A stretch of DNA of 64,000 nucleotides from Falciphora oryzae (taxonomy: Eukaryota > Ascomycota > Sordariomycetes > Magnaporthales > Magnaporthaceae), in contig JNVV01000002.1 in assembly GCA_000733355.1 (NCBI GenBank), forward strand, positions 2,453,630 through 2,517,629. Direction: 5' to 3'. Numbering within the stretch: the stretch's first letter is position 1; every line of letters begins with the position of its first letter. Positions 23,496 to 36,294 of this stretch are shown one piece after another. Below the pieces are notes generated by a model. It was given only the letters and a program-made list of their open reading frames with translations. It was not told where the DNA came from and searched no databases. Both the position numbers and the translations under genes were made by a program.

Positions 23496-24914
23496 TCAAT
23501 CGCTCTTCCAATGGGCTGTCATGCCCGTATCCGGGTCGTCGCTGCCGAGGTACAGCTCGACGGCGTACATGGACATGGTAGCGCCCACGTTGACCCAGCG
23601 CCAGATGTTGCCGCCGGCGTCTCCCGACTTGAGCGTCCAGCCCAGGTCGCCCACGCCGTCGCTGGAGACGGAGAAGTGCTGCAGCAACAGGCTCGTGTAG
23701 ACGGCGATCAGGATCGAGGGCGAGAACCACGAGAGGAAGCCGAACAGCTTGCTCGCGGCGTCAGCGTCCTCGAACGACGGCTCCTGCATCAGCGCGCGCG
23801 CACCAGACTCGCGAACGGCGGGTATTATGCGCGTCGCGCAGTAGAAGACGGTGATGCGGTAGGCGAGAGAGATGATGACAGACGGCGTGATGGTCTGGAA
23901 GGCCGCGTACAGGAACGTGAGCGACGAGTTGACGGCCGACGGCAGGCTGCCCAGCATGTGCAGCAGCGTCGAGTACGACGCCATAATGACGGGGGGCAGC
24001 GGCGGAAAGTCGGGCTGCGTGGGGCCGCCCGACTGCGCATCGGCTGCGGCGGCGGCACCGTCGGACGGCATGTAGTCGGTGAAGATCTGGTAGACACAGA
24101 GCACGATGTAGGCGAAGAGAAGCGACGACTCGACCGGGTTCCCGCGCCCACTGCTGATGCCGTAGGCGCCCAGGAAAAAGGCCGTCGTCATGGTGACCCC
24201 GATCAGCGTAGCGTCGCCATTGCTGATCTGGGGGAAATGCACCACCCTCCATAGGAAGTAAACAGCGCTCGCAATGATGGATGCGGAAAACACCAGGAGG
24301 ACAATCTGTAGAGCAAAGGTTAGCAACTAGGTAGGTAGCTATAATGCCCAGGAATGGTGTGCACTTACGATCCAGGTGTCACTCCTGCCACGATTGACGA
24401 GCCACCTTGTAATCTGACCAGCGGCCTGGATCACCAGCAGGCTGCAGAAGCCCTCGAACAGCTGGAAGACGGGGCTCGAGTAGCTCAGGCTCTTGTCCCA
24501 GCCGCCCAGGGTGACGGTCTCGAGCACGCCCTGCTGGCCAAAGAACCAGTCGTGCCAGCTCTCTGGCGCGCGCGTGCCGAAGCCGGCGCGGCCCAGGGTC
24601 CTCTTGACCCAGTCCGCGCCGGCGGCGGCGGATTGGTTGTCGTCGACGGAGAAGCGACTGAGGGCCCAGATGAGCAGGGTCGGGATGACGACCCACTGGG
24701 CGAGGCGCAGGAGCCCGCCCAGGGCGGCGCGGAAGCGGGAGCCGCGCTCCGGGGTCAGGAGCTTGGCGGACGAGTAGAGCAGGTAGAAGGCGAAGAGGGC
24801 GAGCGAGTAGGCGAGCCCGGCATCGCGGCCGCCGACGTCAAAGGCGATGGGGATGGAGAGGACGATGCTGAGCAGGAAGACGGCGCCGAACAGCACGCGG
24901 AAGAGCCACAACAT
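23496..24914 (-). CDS. ice2: ICE2 family ER membrane protein
   Basis: Two exons, 24369-24914 and 23496-24305, joined in phase 0 over a 63-nt intron, give 451 residues. The frame is open far upstream, but ATG 24914 is chosen because the family begins with a short Met-Leu-Trp-Leu-Arg-Val start leading straight into the first membrane segment (FLLSIVLSIPIAFDVGG). Several hydrophobic segments follow: YSLALFAFYLLYSS, WVVIPTLLIWAL, LQIVLLVFSASIIASAVYFL and FSPSILIAVYTSLLL. A Gly/Ala-rich loop near residue 295 is predicted hydrophilic. In yeast, Ice2 is a polytopic ER protein needed for cortical ER distribution. It also promotes ER membrane growth by restraining the lipin phosphatase Pah1. That role is inferred here from family membership. 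Confidence 0.92.
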
Positions 24915-26902
24915 TATGCCGTCCGGGGCGGCAGCCGGGGCCAGGGTCTGGAAGGACGGCTCGCCGGCGGCGTACGCGTCTTGGGTGCAGAGCGGGCACC
25001 ACTCGCACCAGTCCTTGCTGCTGAGGGTGTTGGTGCTGGGAGGCGGCCCGCGCGTTCTCCTCCTGCCCCTCTCGCGCTCCCTCGGGGGCTGCTTGCTGGG
25101 CGCTCGCGCGCAACCCAACGCGAGGACAAACGTCCTCGGTCGCTGGGTTCGTCGATGTGCTGGTATGTGGAGATAGCGCCCGCGGTCCGCGGCCTTCGAG
25201 GCAACGGATGGGCTTGGGGGCGCGGAAGGGACGAGAGAGGCAGACGGGGAGGGCGAGTCGTGTGCCTCTTGTATGCGGGCGGAGGGGACGGGGTCGGCGG
25301 ACGGCGGGTGGCTGGGGGTGGTTGCTGGCAGGTGTGCCGAGGTCAGAGGAATGGCGGTGGGCGTTTTCGTTGGCCCTAAAGCAGCAATGAGGTGTTGTCG
25401 CGCGACCGCTTGTTCTGCACGATCCTGCAGGGGGTGGGGTTTTGGGCAATCGTGTGGTTGGGCGGTCAAGGGTCGGCTGCAGAGGCGTGCAGCAGCGCAC
25501 AGAAAATAGCCCACGAGAGGGTTGGCGCCGGTTTGTGTGGCCTACAAGGAAAGAAGCTCCTTCCACCTAGGTATTCTGCTGCGATTGCGGTCGACGCGCC
25601 AATTCGTGTACCTACCAGGCGACAAGAGGCTGGTGTCGTATTTACCGGGTAAAAATGTGCCGACGGGCAGATTGGAAAGAGTAACAACGGCAAAATAAAA
25701 AAATATCAACAAAATGTCACGGTTGTTTGCGGCAGCACAGGATGGAGGGTTGGCACTGCTGGCCTCTCCAGGAAATGACGGCGTTTCTGTGCAGCAAGGA
25801 GCTCCAGCTTCCCGATTTGCATGTGGCATTGACAGATTTTCCGGGTCCCTCATTGCACCATTTTTGCTTTGCTTTTTCTCCCCTCGTTTCCTCAACCATG
25901 GGACGCCTTCTGCCCCCTGCTCCCGCCACTCAGAGCAGTGCTCGACGTGGAGAACGTGGCTGCGGTGTGCGCTGGCTGGGCGGGTAAGAAACCCCACACG
26001 GAGCTGCTCCCCGGGCCCTTTTGACGAACCCAGTCGTTCGTTCTGGTAAGAAGCGGTGGGCGGCGAGCGACATCTTTCACAAATTGCACACGATCAAATC
26101 ATCGCTATCGGCGGTTCCCGGCAGAAGGGCTCTCTCAGCGGTGGTTGGGCGGGCAGCTCACATCAATTCGTTGATCTCGTCAGCGTCAGGATCTGATAAA
26201 GTGGTGTCGTCGCCGCCCCCCATAACCCGCGTTTTAATCCTGTACGGAACAAGCCGTGCGCGAACAGCATCAGCCAGACCGAGCCTGCATAACCCCTGCA
26301 CCGGATGCACATGCAGCTGGCTGGGCGTCGTCGCACATGTCACATGGCCTGACAGCAAAGCCGCCAGCCACATCATCAACCCCGCCAAACAACTACTAAG
26401 TCTCGGAATGACCCTGATTATCAGGAATTAGACGGACTCCAGTATCAGTCGGCGGGTGCGTTGGTGTAGAGACACTCACTGCCTTGGGCACCAAGGGACC
26501 GAGACCGGGGCAATTAGGTACATATGGCTCCCCGCCATGCAGGTGTTTTATGCATTACCCCATCCGTGGATATCATCATCCCTCCCCTACCCAAGTACTT
26601 TTATCTGCCCCTCCCCCTCAAGATGCACAGACGCAAACACGTGAAGCCGGGACAGAGATGGGGAATCACAAAGGAGAAAAAGAAGAAGGAAGAGCCGTCA
26701 TGACAAAGGATATATGGCCGCCTCCCTTTTTCGTACAACGCCGTGTAGTGTGTAGTGTGTGTATGCCCGTTGCTGCAAGCCAAAAAGAGTGCCAAAAAAA
26801 AAAAAAAAAAAAAAAAGTGAGGAATAATGACCCACACCCACCCAACGTCTCTCATCTATGTCCAGAGTCGCATTTAGTCTCTTGATCCTCTCCCGCTTCT
26901 CG
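24915..26902. other. Intergenic region upstream of ICE2
   Basis: 2 kb between ICE2 and the 3' end of the SepH gene. The part near 24915-25560 is GC-rich and reads open in several frames on both strands, but without domain-like sequence. It most likely holds the ICE2 leader. A run of 23 A lies at 26794-26816 near the SepH 3' end. Confidence 0.55.
26794..26816. repeat. Poly-A run (23)
   Basis: Homopolymer about 90 bp beyond the SepH stop codon. Confidence 0.95.
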
Positions 26903-29900
26903 TCATCGCGTGCCGGCTCCTGGCTTGATGTCCGATGTGCTGGCCGTCATCCTGTTTCGTCGCTTGTACTGCTGCGCCGCCACCCTCTCGGCCCTCTCTA
27001 GCAGCCGGTCCGATCTCTCCCCCCTTTCCCTGGCGTCCCGCTCGCGGTCCCGCTCTCCCCGCTCTCTCTCGTAGCCGCTCGTTGCGATCATGTGTTGCGT
27101 GTACCTACCACCACCCCCTTGCGCGTTCTCCTTGTTCGAGGACGAGCTTTCCGACCGGTCTGGTCGGTTTACGATGGTTGGCATGGATCCACCTGCACCT
27201 CCCGCCAGGCTCTGGCGCCCGTACACACTCGACGTCCGCGGTAGCCTGCTGTTAGCCCCTCCTGGACCGTTGCTGTTCTTACTACCCAAAAGAGAGCTTC
27301 CGTCGCCACTGACTCGTCTCGGTATAGAGGACGATGACGACGACACCGATGACGTGGTTGATCCCGCCCCGTCGCGGCTCCTCGGTCGGAAGACGCCGCC
27401 ATCCCGCTCTGCCGCTAGCGCGGCTGATCGGCGTGGAGTCGCCGCTACCTCGATGTAAGCGGCTGTCGACTGCGACTGGCGGTGATGCGTAGGTGTCATC
27501 GGTGGCGCCGAAGCGGATGACTGGAGTGCGGGCGGCGTGTAGGACGAGCTCGTGCGCCGTGGGCCGGACCGCGAGCGAGATGAAGTGCCCGCGGCTGAGG
27601 CGCCGTTGCTGCTCGACGAGGAACTGCCGCCCACGACCGAGGCCGAGCTGGTCAGGCCTAATGCGTTGGTGACGCCGTCCGGGTCTAGGCGAGATCGCAG
27701 CAGCTCCGAGGCTAGGTTGCGTACCAGCACCGCCGGGTCTTTCTCGGCGAGTATCTGTATCTGTTCAAAGAGGCCGCGCAGTTGTCGCCCGCTGCTGGCA
27801 GTAGCCATGCTGCTGCCATTGTCCGACTCACAGGCGTCCATGATGTTGCGCACAAGCCGCAGGAGGTTCAGCCGCACCTGCGCCTTCTTGTGACACAGCT
27901 TCTGCGCAAGGCCAGAGTACATCTCCGACTTTGCCAGCGACGCCGCTAGCGCCGGGGACAGACGAAGCACCTTGATCAGTGGTTCCAAGACTCCCGGGTC
28001 AAACGAGTTTGCCTTTGTCGTGTTGAAGCACGAGGTGATGGCCTTGGTGAACTTGCCCTCCAGAAGGTGGTTCTCCACCTTCGCCGTCTCCTCCTGCAGC
28101 CACACAGAGATCGAGTCCAGGGCGCTGACCTGCCAGTACTGGTCTGCGATGAGCGAAACATAGAAGTCCAGTCCCTTGTTCTGCCACAGGTAGCGGCGCC
28201 CCTTACTGCCCGAGTGGGCCATGTCGCAGAGAATGGGAAGTGCAAACTCCTTGGGTGGCCGATCCGTCTGCATGATCTTGAGCAGCAGAGGAATGATGCC
28301 GTTAACGGCCGCGTACTCCTGCCTCTCCTTGCTGAGCCTGCATAGGTTGAACATGGTGTTGAGGACCTGATTGGATATCTCGCGGAAGTGCTTGTGGCCT
28401 TTTTTCATGCTGTAACCCAGCAGGTCTATCAAAAAGTCGATAGCATCGGCCGAGTGAAGCGACTCAAGTGTTCGCGACAGCATGGACAAGTTCTTGATAA
28501 ACTTGAGCATAGTGATTTGGTGGAGCGGCGACATCCGGCGGAGGTCCTTGAGAACAGCTGTGAACAGCAGCGGTCGGTCAGCGTGGTTCCTTCATCGTTG
28601 GGGAACGGGGCATATATGTCCCTTGCTTGTCGGCTTGTGGACTCACTCTTCAGAACTTGTCTCTCCGCCACAACCTCCTTGACGTAGTTTTCTGCCTGTG
28701 AGAACAAGTAAAAGATGTTCACGATTCGGCCCTCGATGAGCTCCGTCAGTTCGTCCTTGTCGTCCTCGTCCAGGACCTTGTGGAGAACAAGAGCGAGCGG
28801 GTCCAGGATTTTGCTGCGAGAGAATATCCTGCAAAAGTCGTTCTTGGGCGTCGGCCCCTGGAGCTCAAAGACGTTCCAAATGCCGTTCACACCAATCAGG
28901 ACTAGGTCCCGCGAGGCATCATAGTCCTCGTCTAGGAACTCAACCAGCACGTTCAGACCACCGGCGCTGACAAACATTTGCAGCGTCAGGGTCGAGGTCT
29001 GGTACATTTGCCTGACGAACGCGGCAGCTTCGAGCCGGATCTCATTAGAGTATTGCCTGGCGGCAAACTTTGTGATGATAGGGATTCCTCCCACGAAGCA
29101 CAAATTTTCTTGCAGCTCGACATCGTTGAGAATAATCTGTCACGAAACCAAAGTCAGTTGAGCTGGCACCCCCCTTCCGGATGCTGCGCCATTTCATTTG
29201 AGAATCCCGGGGCTGTCATAACCATTGACATACCGCATTGACGATTTTGAGAAGCTGCAGGATCATGTGCTGACGGCTCTTGACCGTGCAGGGCTCGAGG
29301 ATTTCGAGGATCGGCAGCAAGCCATGAGCGCTGATTATGAGATCTTTGACCTCGCTGTTCTCCCACAGAAGACTCAGCTAAGAGAGTGGCGCAGGTGAAT
29401 GTTAGCAGTGTCATACCAAAGTATCCAAGATCTCGGTCGAACAGGGGCATCATACCAGATCTTCAGAAACAACAAGAAGCGTGTCCTCTCCCTCTGTCGT
29501 CTTTAGCGAGCGAACCAACTCCTCCACCTTGTGGGACAGCCTCGCGTGGCGGTCTCTTGCGATATTGGCCTCGAGGTCCATCTCGTCCCACCCAGGCTCC
29601 AACAGGGCAAACGGGTCGTCCTCGTCCTCGTCATCGCCCAACCACGAGTTGTTGGACAGCTTCGAGAGGAACATGCGGCCACCATCTTCGGACCCCGCTT
29701 CGCTCTCTTCTCTCTCCGTGAGCGCGTCGGTCGGACCGAATATGTCGGAAAAGTCCTCGTCACTCTCGTTCTCGGCGAATCGTTGTATCTCGATCGTCGA
29801 CCGCGTCCTTCGCATGTTCTGGTCCTGCAGGACCGACGGCCTCGGCTGAGCCGCACGCCTCATGCTTCCGCCAGTGGGAGGCTGCGAGGATCGCGGCATG

Positions 29901-32313
29901 CTGGTCAGGTCTGACGGATGGAATAGCTGTGGCGAGTCCTACTCGGGAAGTCAGTATCAAAATGCACACTGCTGCCGAGTCTGGCATGGCCCTGTTGTTG
30001 TTGAAACATCCGATTTGAAACACAAGAGTCAGGGCCTCTACCTTTGGCACAAGGCTTAGCCTGTTGTCAAATACGTGATCATCCTCGTCAAACAAGTCCG
30101 AGTAGTCCTCGACTGGCTGCTCTCGGTATATCAAATCGGGTCTTGGTGGGAGCTCGAACTTTGCTCCGAAATTCAGCTTTGTCGGCGACTTTGCTTGCGA
30201 GGACGAGGCCCTACTAGACCGCCTCTTCCCCGGTTTTTGTGCCCTTGCCTCGGCCTCTGCTCTCTTTTCTGACCTCTCTGCCGGGTCAGGCTTCCTCGGC
30301 GTGGGTCGGAGGGTTTGCTGAGTATCTGATTCGGCCAGGTGCGAGCGTAGGTTTTTGATGGTGACTAACTCGCCGTCGAACACATCGTCCCAGTTTGCCG
30401 ACATATTCCTGCTGTCGTCGATCGAGGCGAACGCCTTGAGGCGATCGGAAGATAGCATGCCGCCAAAATTATCCTGGGGCTTGAGATGTGGGAGCTGCAA
30501 AGCGCCTGGGGAGATGGCAGTCGCAAAGTCGTTGTCCCAGTTGTCGTCGTCTGGAATTTCTGGAGATCGGAACGCATCCGCGACAAGCGGTCGTGGTTTT
30601 GGCAGGATAGTCAGGGGCCCCCTGGCTGCCGCGATCAGATTCGCCCGTCCACTGAATGGTTGTGTGGGTGGTACACCGTCGGAGCCGATAGAAGCTCTCA
30701 AGTTATTCTCTGATGACTTGAGGGCCTTGTTCCACTGCTTAACCTCCTCAACCGCTTCACTGAAGTTGGATGGGGCCTTGGACACGGGAGCATCACTTCT
30801 CCTGGATCCCATGATCCACGGGTGTTTGAGGAGCTTCCTTGCCGACACCCTGAGATTAGGGTCCTTTTGGAAGCACTGCATCAAAAAGTCACGGGCAGCC
30901 TGTTGTCGGAAGCTTGTGTTATCATAATGCAACCCTAGCCAAAGGGTCTGAGATAAAGGAAAAGGGTTCACCCACTGGAGACACGCCCTCAGGCAATGGC
31001 GGGTGGTCATCATTAACGATGGCAAACAGCGCCGGCATGGGCGCGAGGCTGTGATATGGCGGTTTCCCCTGCAGAAGCTCGATTACGGTGCACCCCACGC
31101 TCCAGATATCGGACGCAGAGGTAGCACCAGACAGTTGGATGATTTCGGGGGCCATCCAGTACGGTGTGCCGACGACTTGAGCCTCCTTGTCTGGGCCGGC
31201 GAGAGTGCTAGTGGATACGCCAAAGTCGGCCAGCTTGACAGTACCGTCCTTGGTCGTGAGGATGTTGGCGCCCTTGATGTCGCGGTGGATGACACCCTGG
31301 TCGTGCAGGTATTGTAGCCCCTGAAGCACTTGGGTCATGTACACGCCCACCAGGTTCTCGGGGAACTTGCCATAGGCCTTGCAGATAGAGTGAAGAGACC
31401 CATTCTCGCAGTACCTGGGAGTCCATGAGATTGTGCCCCTGGATGACGGAATAGGGTGGCATCTTTTTCTCCGGTCACTTACTCGAGAATAATATTGAGG
31501 CAGTCCACAGTTTTCACAAACCCAATGTATTTGACAATGTTGTCGTGCTAGGATGGCCTATGTCAGCGACCAAACTCAAGAAACACCCGATTCAAGGGGT
31601 TGGCCAAGTGTCGCCCCCATCAACCGGTTAGGCCACTCCTCGGACCGCGGGGCGAGGTGAACTTACATGCAGGTTCTTCAGCAGGTCGATCTCAGCCTGA
31701 AACAAGAAAACGTAGAGAATTTTACCGTTAGCCAGGGCCGGATGCAGGGACGGCAGCACGCTCGCGGTGCAGCACAGCACGTATCCCGGGCCGCCTGCCA
31801 GGTGCCGCCAAGAGGTCGAGGCAGGGCGAGACAGAGAGGCGGTTGCAGCGTACCTCGATCATGCGCAGCTCGCTCTTGGGCACGTCCACAAGCTTGATCT
31901 GCTTGACCGCCACGGCCTCGCCTGTGCCCCAATTAAACGCCTTGTATACAGATCCGAAAGCGCCCTTGCCGATGCAGTCTCCGAGCCGCTACCGTTCCAC
32001 ACCGCCTTAACCTGTTAGCAATGTGTCGTGGCTAGAAAAATGCGGCGCGAGATCCCCTGATGAGGGCAGCAGGGTATAAGATGGTAAAGCCTCAAAGGGG
32101 GGTAGGAGGGTGCTAAGTGCAAGCAGACAGGCAAGAGGGCAAGCAACGCACGTAGTCCTTCAGGCCGGGGTCCTGCAGCGCTCGTTCCCGCGCATTGCTA
32201 CTGCTGCGGGCCTCCTTTCGTGGCGTCCCCGGTGTCCTGCTGGCCTTGCTGCCATTACTGCCGTTCTGCTGGTGGTGGTACACCCTCTCGGCGGAGCCGC
32301 TGCCTGGCGCCAT
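26903..32313 (-). CDS. sepH: SepH/Cdc7-type septation initiation network kinase
   Basis: Ten exons: 32152-32313, 31854-31988, 31667-31696, 31483-31547, 30976-31414, 30042-30899, 29456-29938, 29234-29377, 28647-29136 and 26903-28557. All phases close to 1486 residues. The start is ATG 32313. The kinase domain has [10 protein letters not shown] (61-70), the ATP-binding Lys83 (VAVKQIK), HRDIKGAN with catalytic Asp176, Asp194 of DFG, and [11 protein letters not shown]. After HPWI comes a long acidic linker, then an armadillo-like helical region ([42 protein letters not shown]) and a basic Ser-rich tail. This kinase-linker-ARM order is that of S. pombe Cdc7 and Aspergillus SepH. Those kinases act downstream of the Spg1 GTPase at the spindle pole body to trigger septum formation. 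Exon 3 is only 30 nt. Confidence 0.95.
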
Positions 32314-32509
32314 GTCTGTCTTTTTCACGTCGCTGCCCCGGACCGGGTCAGCCCAGTCGAGGCAGCCTCCTCAGTCCTGGTGGCTATGGATCGTGTCGCC
32401 CGCGAGGGCGGGGGGTCGTCGATCGGTGGGAGGCGGTCAGCGGCCCACGAAGCAGAGAGCGGCCGTCGAGGGAAGAGGGCGGCGTGGAAATATCGGCGGC
32501 GGCGGCGGC

Positions 32510-32568
32510 GGAGGAGGAGGAAGAGGAGGAGGGCGAGGGAGGGGCGGAGAAGGAAGAGGAGAGCGAGG
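32510..32568. repeat. GGA/GGC purine tract (pyrimidine tract on the SepH strand)
   Basis: Nearly pure purine run with GGC then GGA/GAG triplets. It probably lies in the SepH promoter or 5' leader. Polypyrimidine stretches before the transcription start are common in fungal promoters. Confidence 0.75.
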
Positions 32569-32916
32569 TGGCTCGGTGCCTGCTCATTCCCCAAGCACAA
32601 AGGCAGGCCACGGTGCTGTCTGGACGTGTCCTCCGAGCCTGCACATGCGGGACCGGTCGTCGAGTGGTTATGCGCTCGCACAGGCTTCCGAGCAGGTGGT
32701 TTGGTGGATGTCGTCAGGACTGGAGATTACTGCTTAAAGTGGGGTTTCTCCGGGAGCTGCATTTTTCTGCCCTCTGCTATTCTTCCTTGTTCCCTGGCCA
32801 GACGCCGTCCGCGGTCGACCAGGCCGGTGGGGGACGAGGAAAAGAAAAGAAAAAAGAGAAAAGGACAGACAGAAAAGGCAGCGCGGGAGGGGAGGGAGGG
32901 ATGAGCAAAGGGAGGG

Positions 32917-32935
32917 AAAAAAAAAAAAAAAAAAA
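32917..32935. repeat. Poly-A run (19)
   Basis: Homopolymer about 600 bp upstream of the SepH start, continuous with a purine-rich segment. Confidence 0.95.
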
Positions 32936-34627
32936 GTTCGCCGGTTCGGGACACCGGTTCTGTCTGTTCGAGTGCACAGTTCGGACCAGGCACAGGGCAC
33001 CGTTGGCTCCGGTCCCTACCTAATGTTTGGCAGCGAACAGGTTCGAGGGAGCGAGAGCAGCCAAGGAAGGACGTGGAGGCAGAAAGCTGGCCCTGGGGTT
33101 CTTGGGCTTGTCAAGCTATCGGCCGGGTTGGCTATAGCATCCGGGCGCCGTGCACCAATACCCGGTGGAAATCAAAAAAGCTCAAAATCAGGCAAGCAGA
33201 AGCACGCACCCCCCAGGCCGTGCCGCACACCTAGCGGGATGGGCACGCGATCTGGTTGGGCACCGCGCAGGGCCGAAAACTCGAAACAAACAACAACGGG
33301 CGGTGAATACCCGTTCAAATTTCAATGCCTGCCTAACTCGACGCCTGGACGTCCCCAAGGGCCGTTGCGGCCATCCGCCGATGCTACCCTGGCCTGGCTT
33401 ACCCTGCGTAACAACCGCGCCGACGGGATCTACAAGAGGCCTAGGGCGGCGGCTGGGCGCCGTGGATTGCTTCCTCGGGCCACCTTGTCCTCCCCATGCC
33501 CCCGAAATGTGCGAGCCCAAATCACGACGGGAAGCGAGCGCTGGAACAAGAGAAGAAGGATTTATCCTTGGAAATAGTCGTCATACGGGATGGGCCGTCC
33601 CTGCAAAGAACCTGCCTAACCCAATCCAAACAAAGGACAAATAAACGGGAGGTGCGGAGGGCCTGGAACTCGTCGTGCTTCCGTGCTCAGGTCCCCTCTG
33701 TCCTGTCGCATCTCACTCCGCCCTAATGCAACTCAGTTTCCAGCCCGTGCTGTATGTAACCCTGACTCCTGGTGGTAAGGCTGGTGTACCACCAGATCAG
33801 CCTCCCCTAGTCTGCCCGATCGTCACTTTATTTCCTACCTGCCCTCGAACTGACGTGACCGATTTTGCCAGCTTGGTCTTCTGGGAGGCGCCCTTGATCG
33901 AATCAACTCCTAGACTGATGCAAGCCTCCTGCAGCGTCCGCGAGGGGCCGTCGCATTTGAACCCGGTCAAAGAGCCGCGTCGCACATGATTGATGTATTG
34001 ATGGGCTGTCTCGCACCAGAGAGCTCGGATGCGGTCGTTTCAATGCTGCCAAACAACAACCTGATCCATTTGACAATCAAAATGTGCACCCAGTGCTTCG
34101 ACCGAGATCTGTCGCCGCGAGCCAACCGCTGTTTGAGGACGTGAGAGGCACAGGATATGGGAGTACATATACGAGGCTTGCTCGCCATGTTTTTCTACGT
34201 TTTCTTTATCATTCCTTTCTCTAGGGGCCGAGAGAGACCCCAATCACATGTTCACACACAGAACATTTGCCATCCACTTCGAGCCACCTCGAACCGGCCA
34301 ATATAAAAATTATCGTCTCCATACCATCAGCCCAGCAAGCGCAAAGAAGGTTCCCAGTGTCCCACACCAAAACTGCGTAAACCTGCAGCGTTTTGTTTTC
34401 CGTTGCCCCCAATACTCCAGAACGCCCAAGCATTATCAACGATATAGTGGAACATCAAAGAACAAGACCAAGAAGAATAGAACAGAAGGAAGAAGCAAGT
34501 AACCCTCGAGACATCCCTCCCGTGTTTCGATGCCCCAGTAAATAGGCATCCGGGAGGGGAGACCATCACGTCAGGCGCGGAGCGGCCTTGAACACATGTT
34601 CCTGGCGGTCCGGTGGGTCCGCATGGT

Positions 34628-36294
34628 TTAGTTGGATGCCCGTGAGAGAGTGCGACTGAGACCGACCTCGGCCCACCACTCGTCGGGAATGTCCTCTCGC
34701 CGGGCAAAGTGGCGCACTATGCGCTGCATATCGCCCAAAAACTCTAGCGGATCCTCTCCACCACTGCTGTTTGAGCCCGTACGGCCCGCAACCTCGGCGT
34801 AGGATCGGTGGCCTGAGCCCCTGCCGCTCCTTGGGAAGCGCGCCAGGGCATGGCGGACGGCATCCTCATCGTCTTCGTCCTCGTCACCCTCTGTGTCGGA
34901 GTTCTCGCAGCCAGACTCGCAGTTGGGGTCCGACATGGATCCGTCAGCAGCCGTGTCTCGTCCTGTCATGGAAGTGTTTGCGGAAGAGCCGGTGGCGACG
35001 CCCTGCGATGTAGCAGCTGAAAGTGATGCCGATGTGGATGCAAAGGATGATCCTACGCTTGGCTGGGGGTCCGGCGTGAGCGTGGTGAGCAGTGTGTCCC
35101 AACCGTCCTCCGCCGGGCTCAGGCTAAGACTGCGGTTGCGGTCACCGAGCCCGTCCAGTCGAACTGACTGCGTTGCCGCAGCTGCTGTTGCCGCCGCAGG
35201 GACGTAACGATCCGGCGAAGGGGAGAGGCGTGTCCTTCCCCGGACCGGGTTCGGCCTGTCCAGGTTGCCCAGGTCCGCGGGTGGGGGCGGCGGTGGAGGC
35301 GAGTTGGATGAGCGACCGACACTGGGTCTGTAAACTGGGCGCGGCGGCATGCGGCCTGCAAGCAGCACTCGCGGCCTGCTGCGCGACGCGCGCGGATTCC
35401 GCGCCTATCAACACAAACTATTAGCAAGGCAAAGCAAAAGGACAAGTTACGCTAGCCAGGTGGCTCACTCACCTCCAGACGACGAGCGATTGCCAGGTTC
35501 GGGTTCCGTTCAGCTCTATCACGCTCCCGCTCCCGGCGCTCAGATATGAAACGCGACCCCGACTCGTCGCGATCTGCCAACGACACATCGGGACCGGCAC
35601 GGGTGTAGAGGTCGGCCCAGCGCTCGCTCATGACAGTGAGGGAGCGCTCGTCGAGGCCGCCCGACCGACGAGCGACTGGGTCATGGGAGGACGCGGCGCG
35701 CAGAGGCCTCGCGCCGGGGCGGTTGCTTGGCATCGACGGGGTAACTTCCCGAGCTGGGTAGAGAGATCCACTGGCCCATGGGGGCATCCGTGGAGGCTCG
35801 TCGGCGGCTGAGGCGCTCTCGCGCGTCAGTCTGCTGAGCTCCTGGGCCAGAACATGATGCCGCGCCTCGGCCCACTCGCCGCCCTCATATCTACGGTGGA
35901 CACGGCGGATGGCTGACCGGGAGTGGATTGGGCTTTTCGGCGGGGGCCGCGACCGGGTGTCGGATTGGACGGGGGCATTGTACAACCTGCGAAACGTCGA
36001 CAATTGCCGCTTGTTAGATGGACTTGATGGCAGTCGAGACGCGGCGCGTTGGGAAATGATTGCTGCCCGCGCGCGCGCAAATTGCAGAAGGCCGCCGGTG
36101 GCGGCAATCCGTAATGCGATCGCGCAGGAGGGCAATTCTGACCGTCTCGTCACTTTTCATTTCGCGTGTAGATGACGCCAACGCGATGCGATTTTGAGGG
36201 AGTTGGAAGATGCCAGCGGTGCGCCGCGCGCGCGATGAGTGGTCGAATGCGTGGCGCAAAGGGTTGTTTTGAGGTCGACTTACGGGAGACCCAT
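34628..36294 (-). CDS. Unrecognised protein with a C-terminal Trp-Trp motif
   Basis: Three exons: 36284-36294 (11 nt), 35473-35986 and 34628-35404. They close in frame to 433 residues starting MGLPLYNAPVQSDTRSRPP. The start exon is inferred: ATGGGTCTCCC is followed by a perfect GTAAGT, and its two-base overhang fits the acceptor at 35987. The resulting 297-nt intron is long. The N-terminal third has an Arg-rich helix (RRVHRRYEGGEWAEARHH). The middle is Ser/Pro-rich with a poly-proline stretch. An acidic patch (EGDEDEDDED) precedes a compact C-terminus, EFLGDMQRIVRHFARREDIP then DEWWAEVGLSRTLSR, that looks like a conserved domain or peptide. No signal peptide or membrane segment is seen. I do not know its function. 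The gene is divergent from the DUF218-like gene. Confidence 0.75.

Larger units (their letters stand above)
32314..34627. other. SepH upstream region, no gene seen
   Basis: 2.3 kb. On the transcribed strand a long pyrimidine tract lies 200 to 255 nt before the SepH start (plus-strand purines at 32510-32568), and a second lies near 32840-32935, including a run of 19 A. Frames here are low-complexity and overlap on both strands. I support no gene. Confidence 0.6.

Noticed and set aside
24354..25379. 341-codon plus-strand frame over the ICE2 gene
   Set aside because: It is antisense to the clearly identified ICE2 membrane protein and consists of low-complexity Gly/Ala/Glu sequence.
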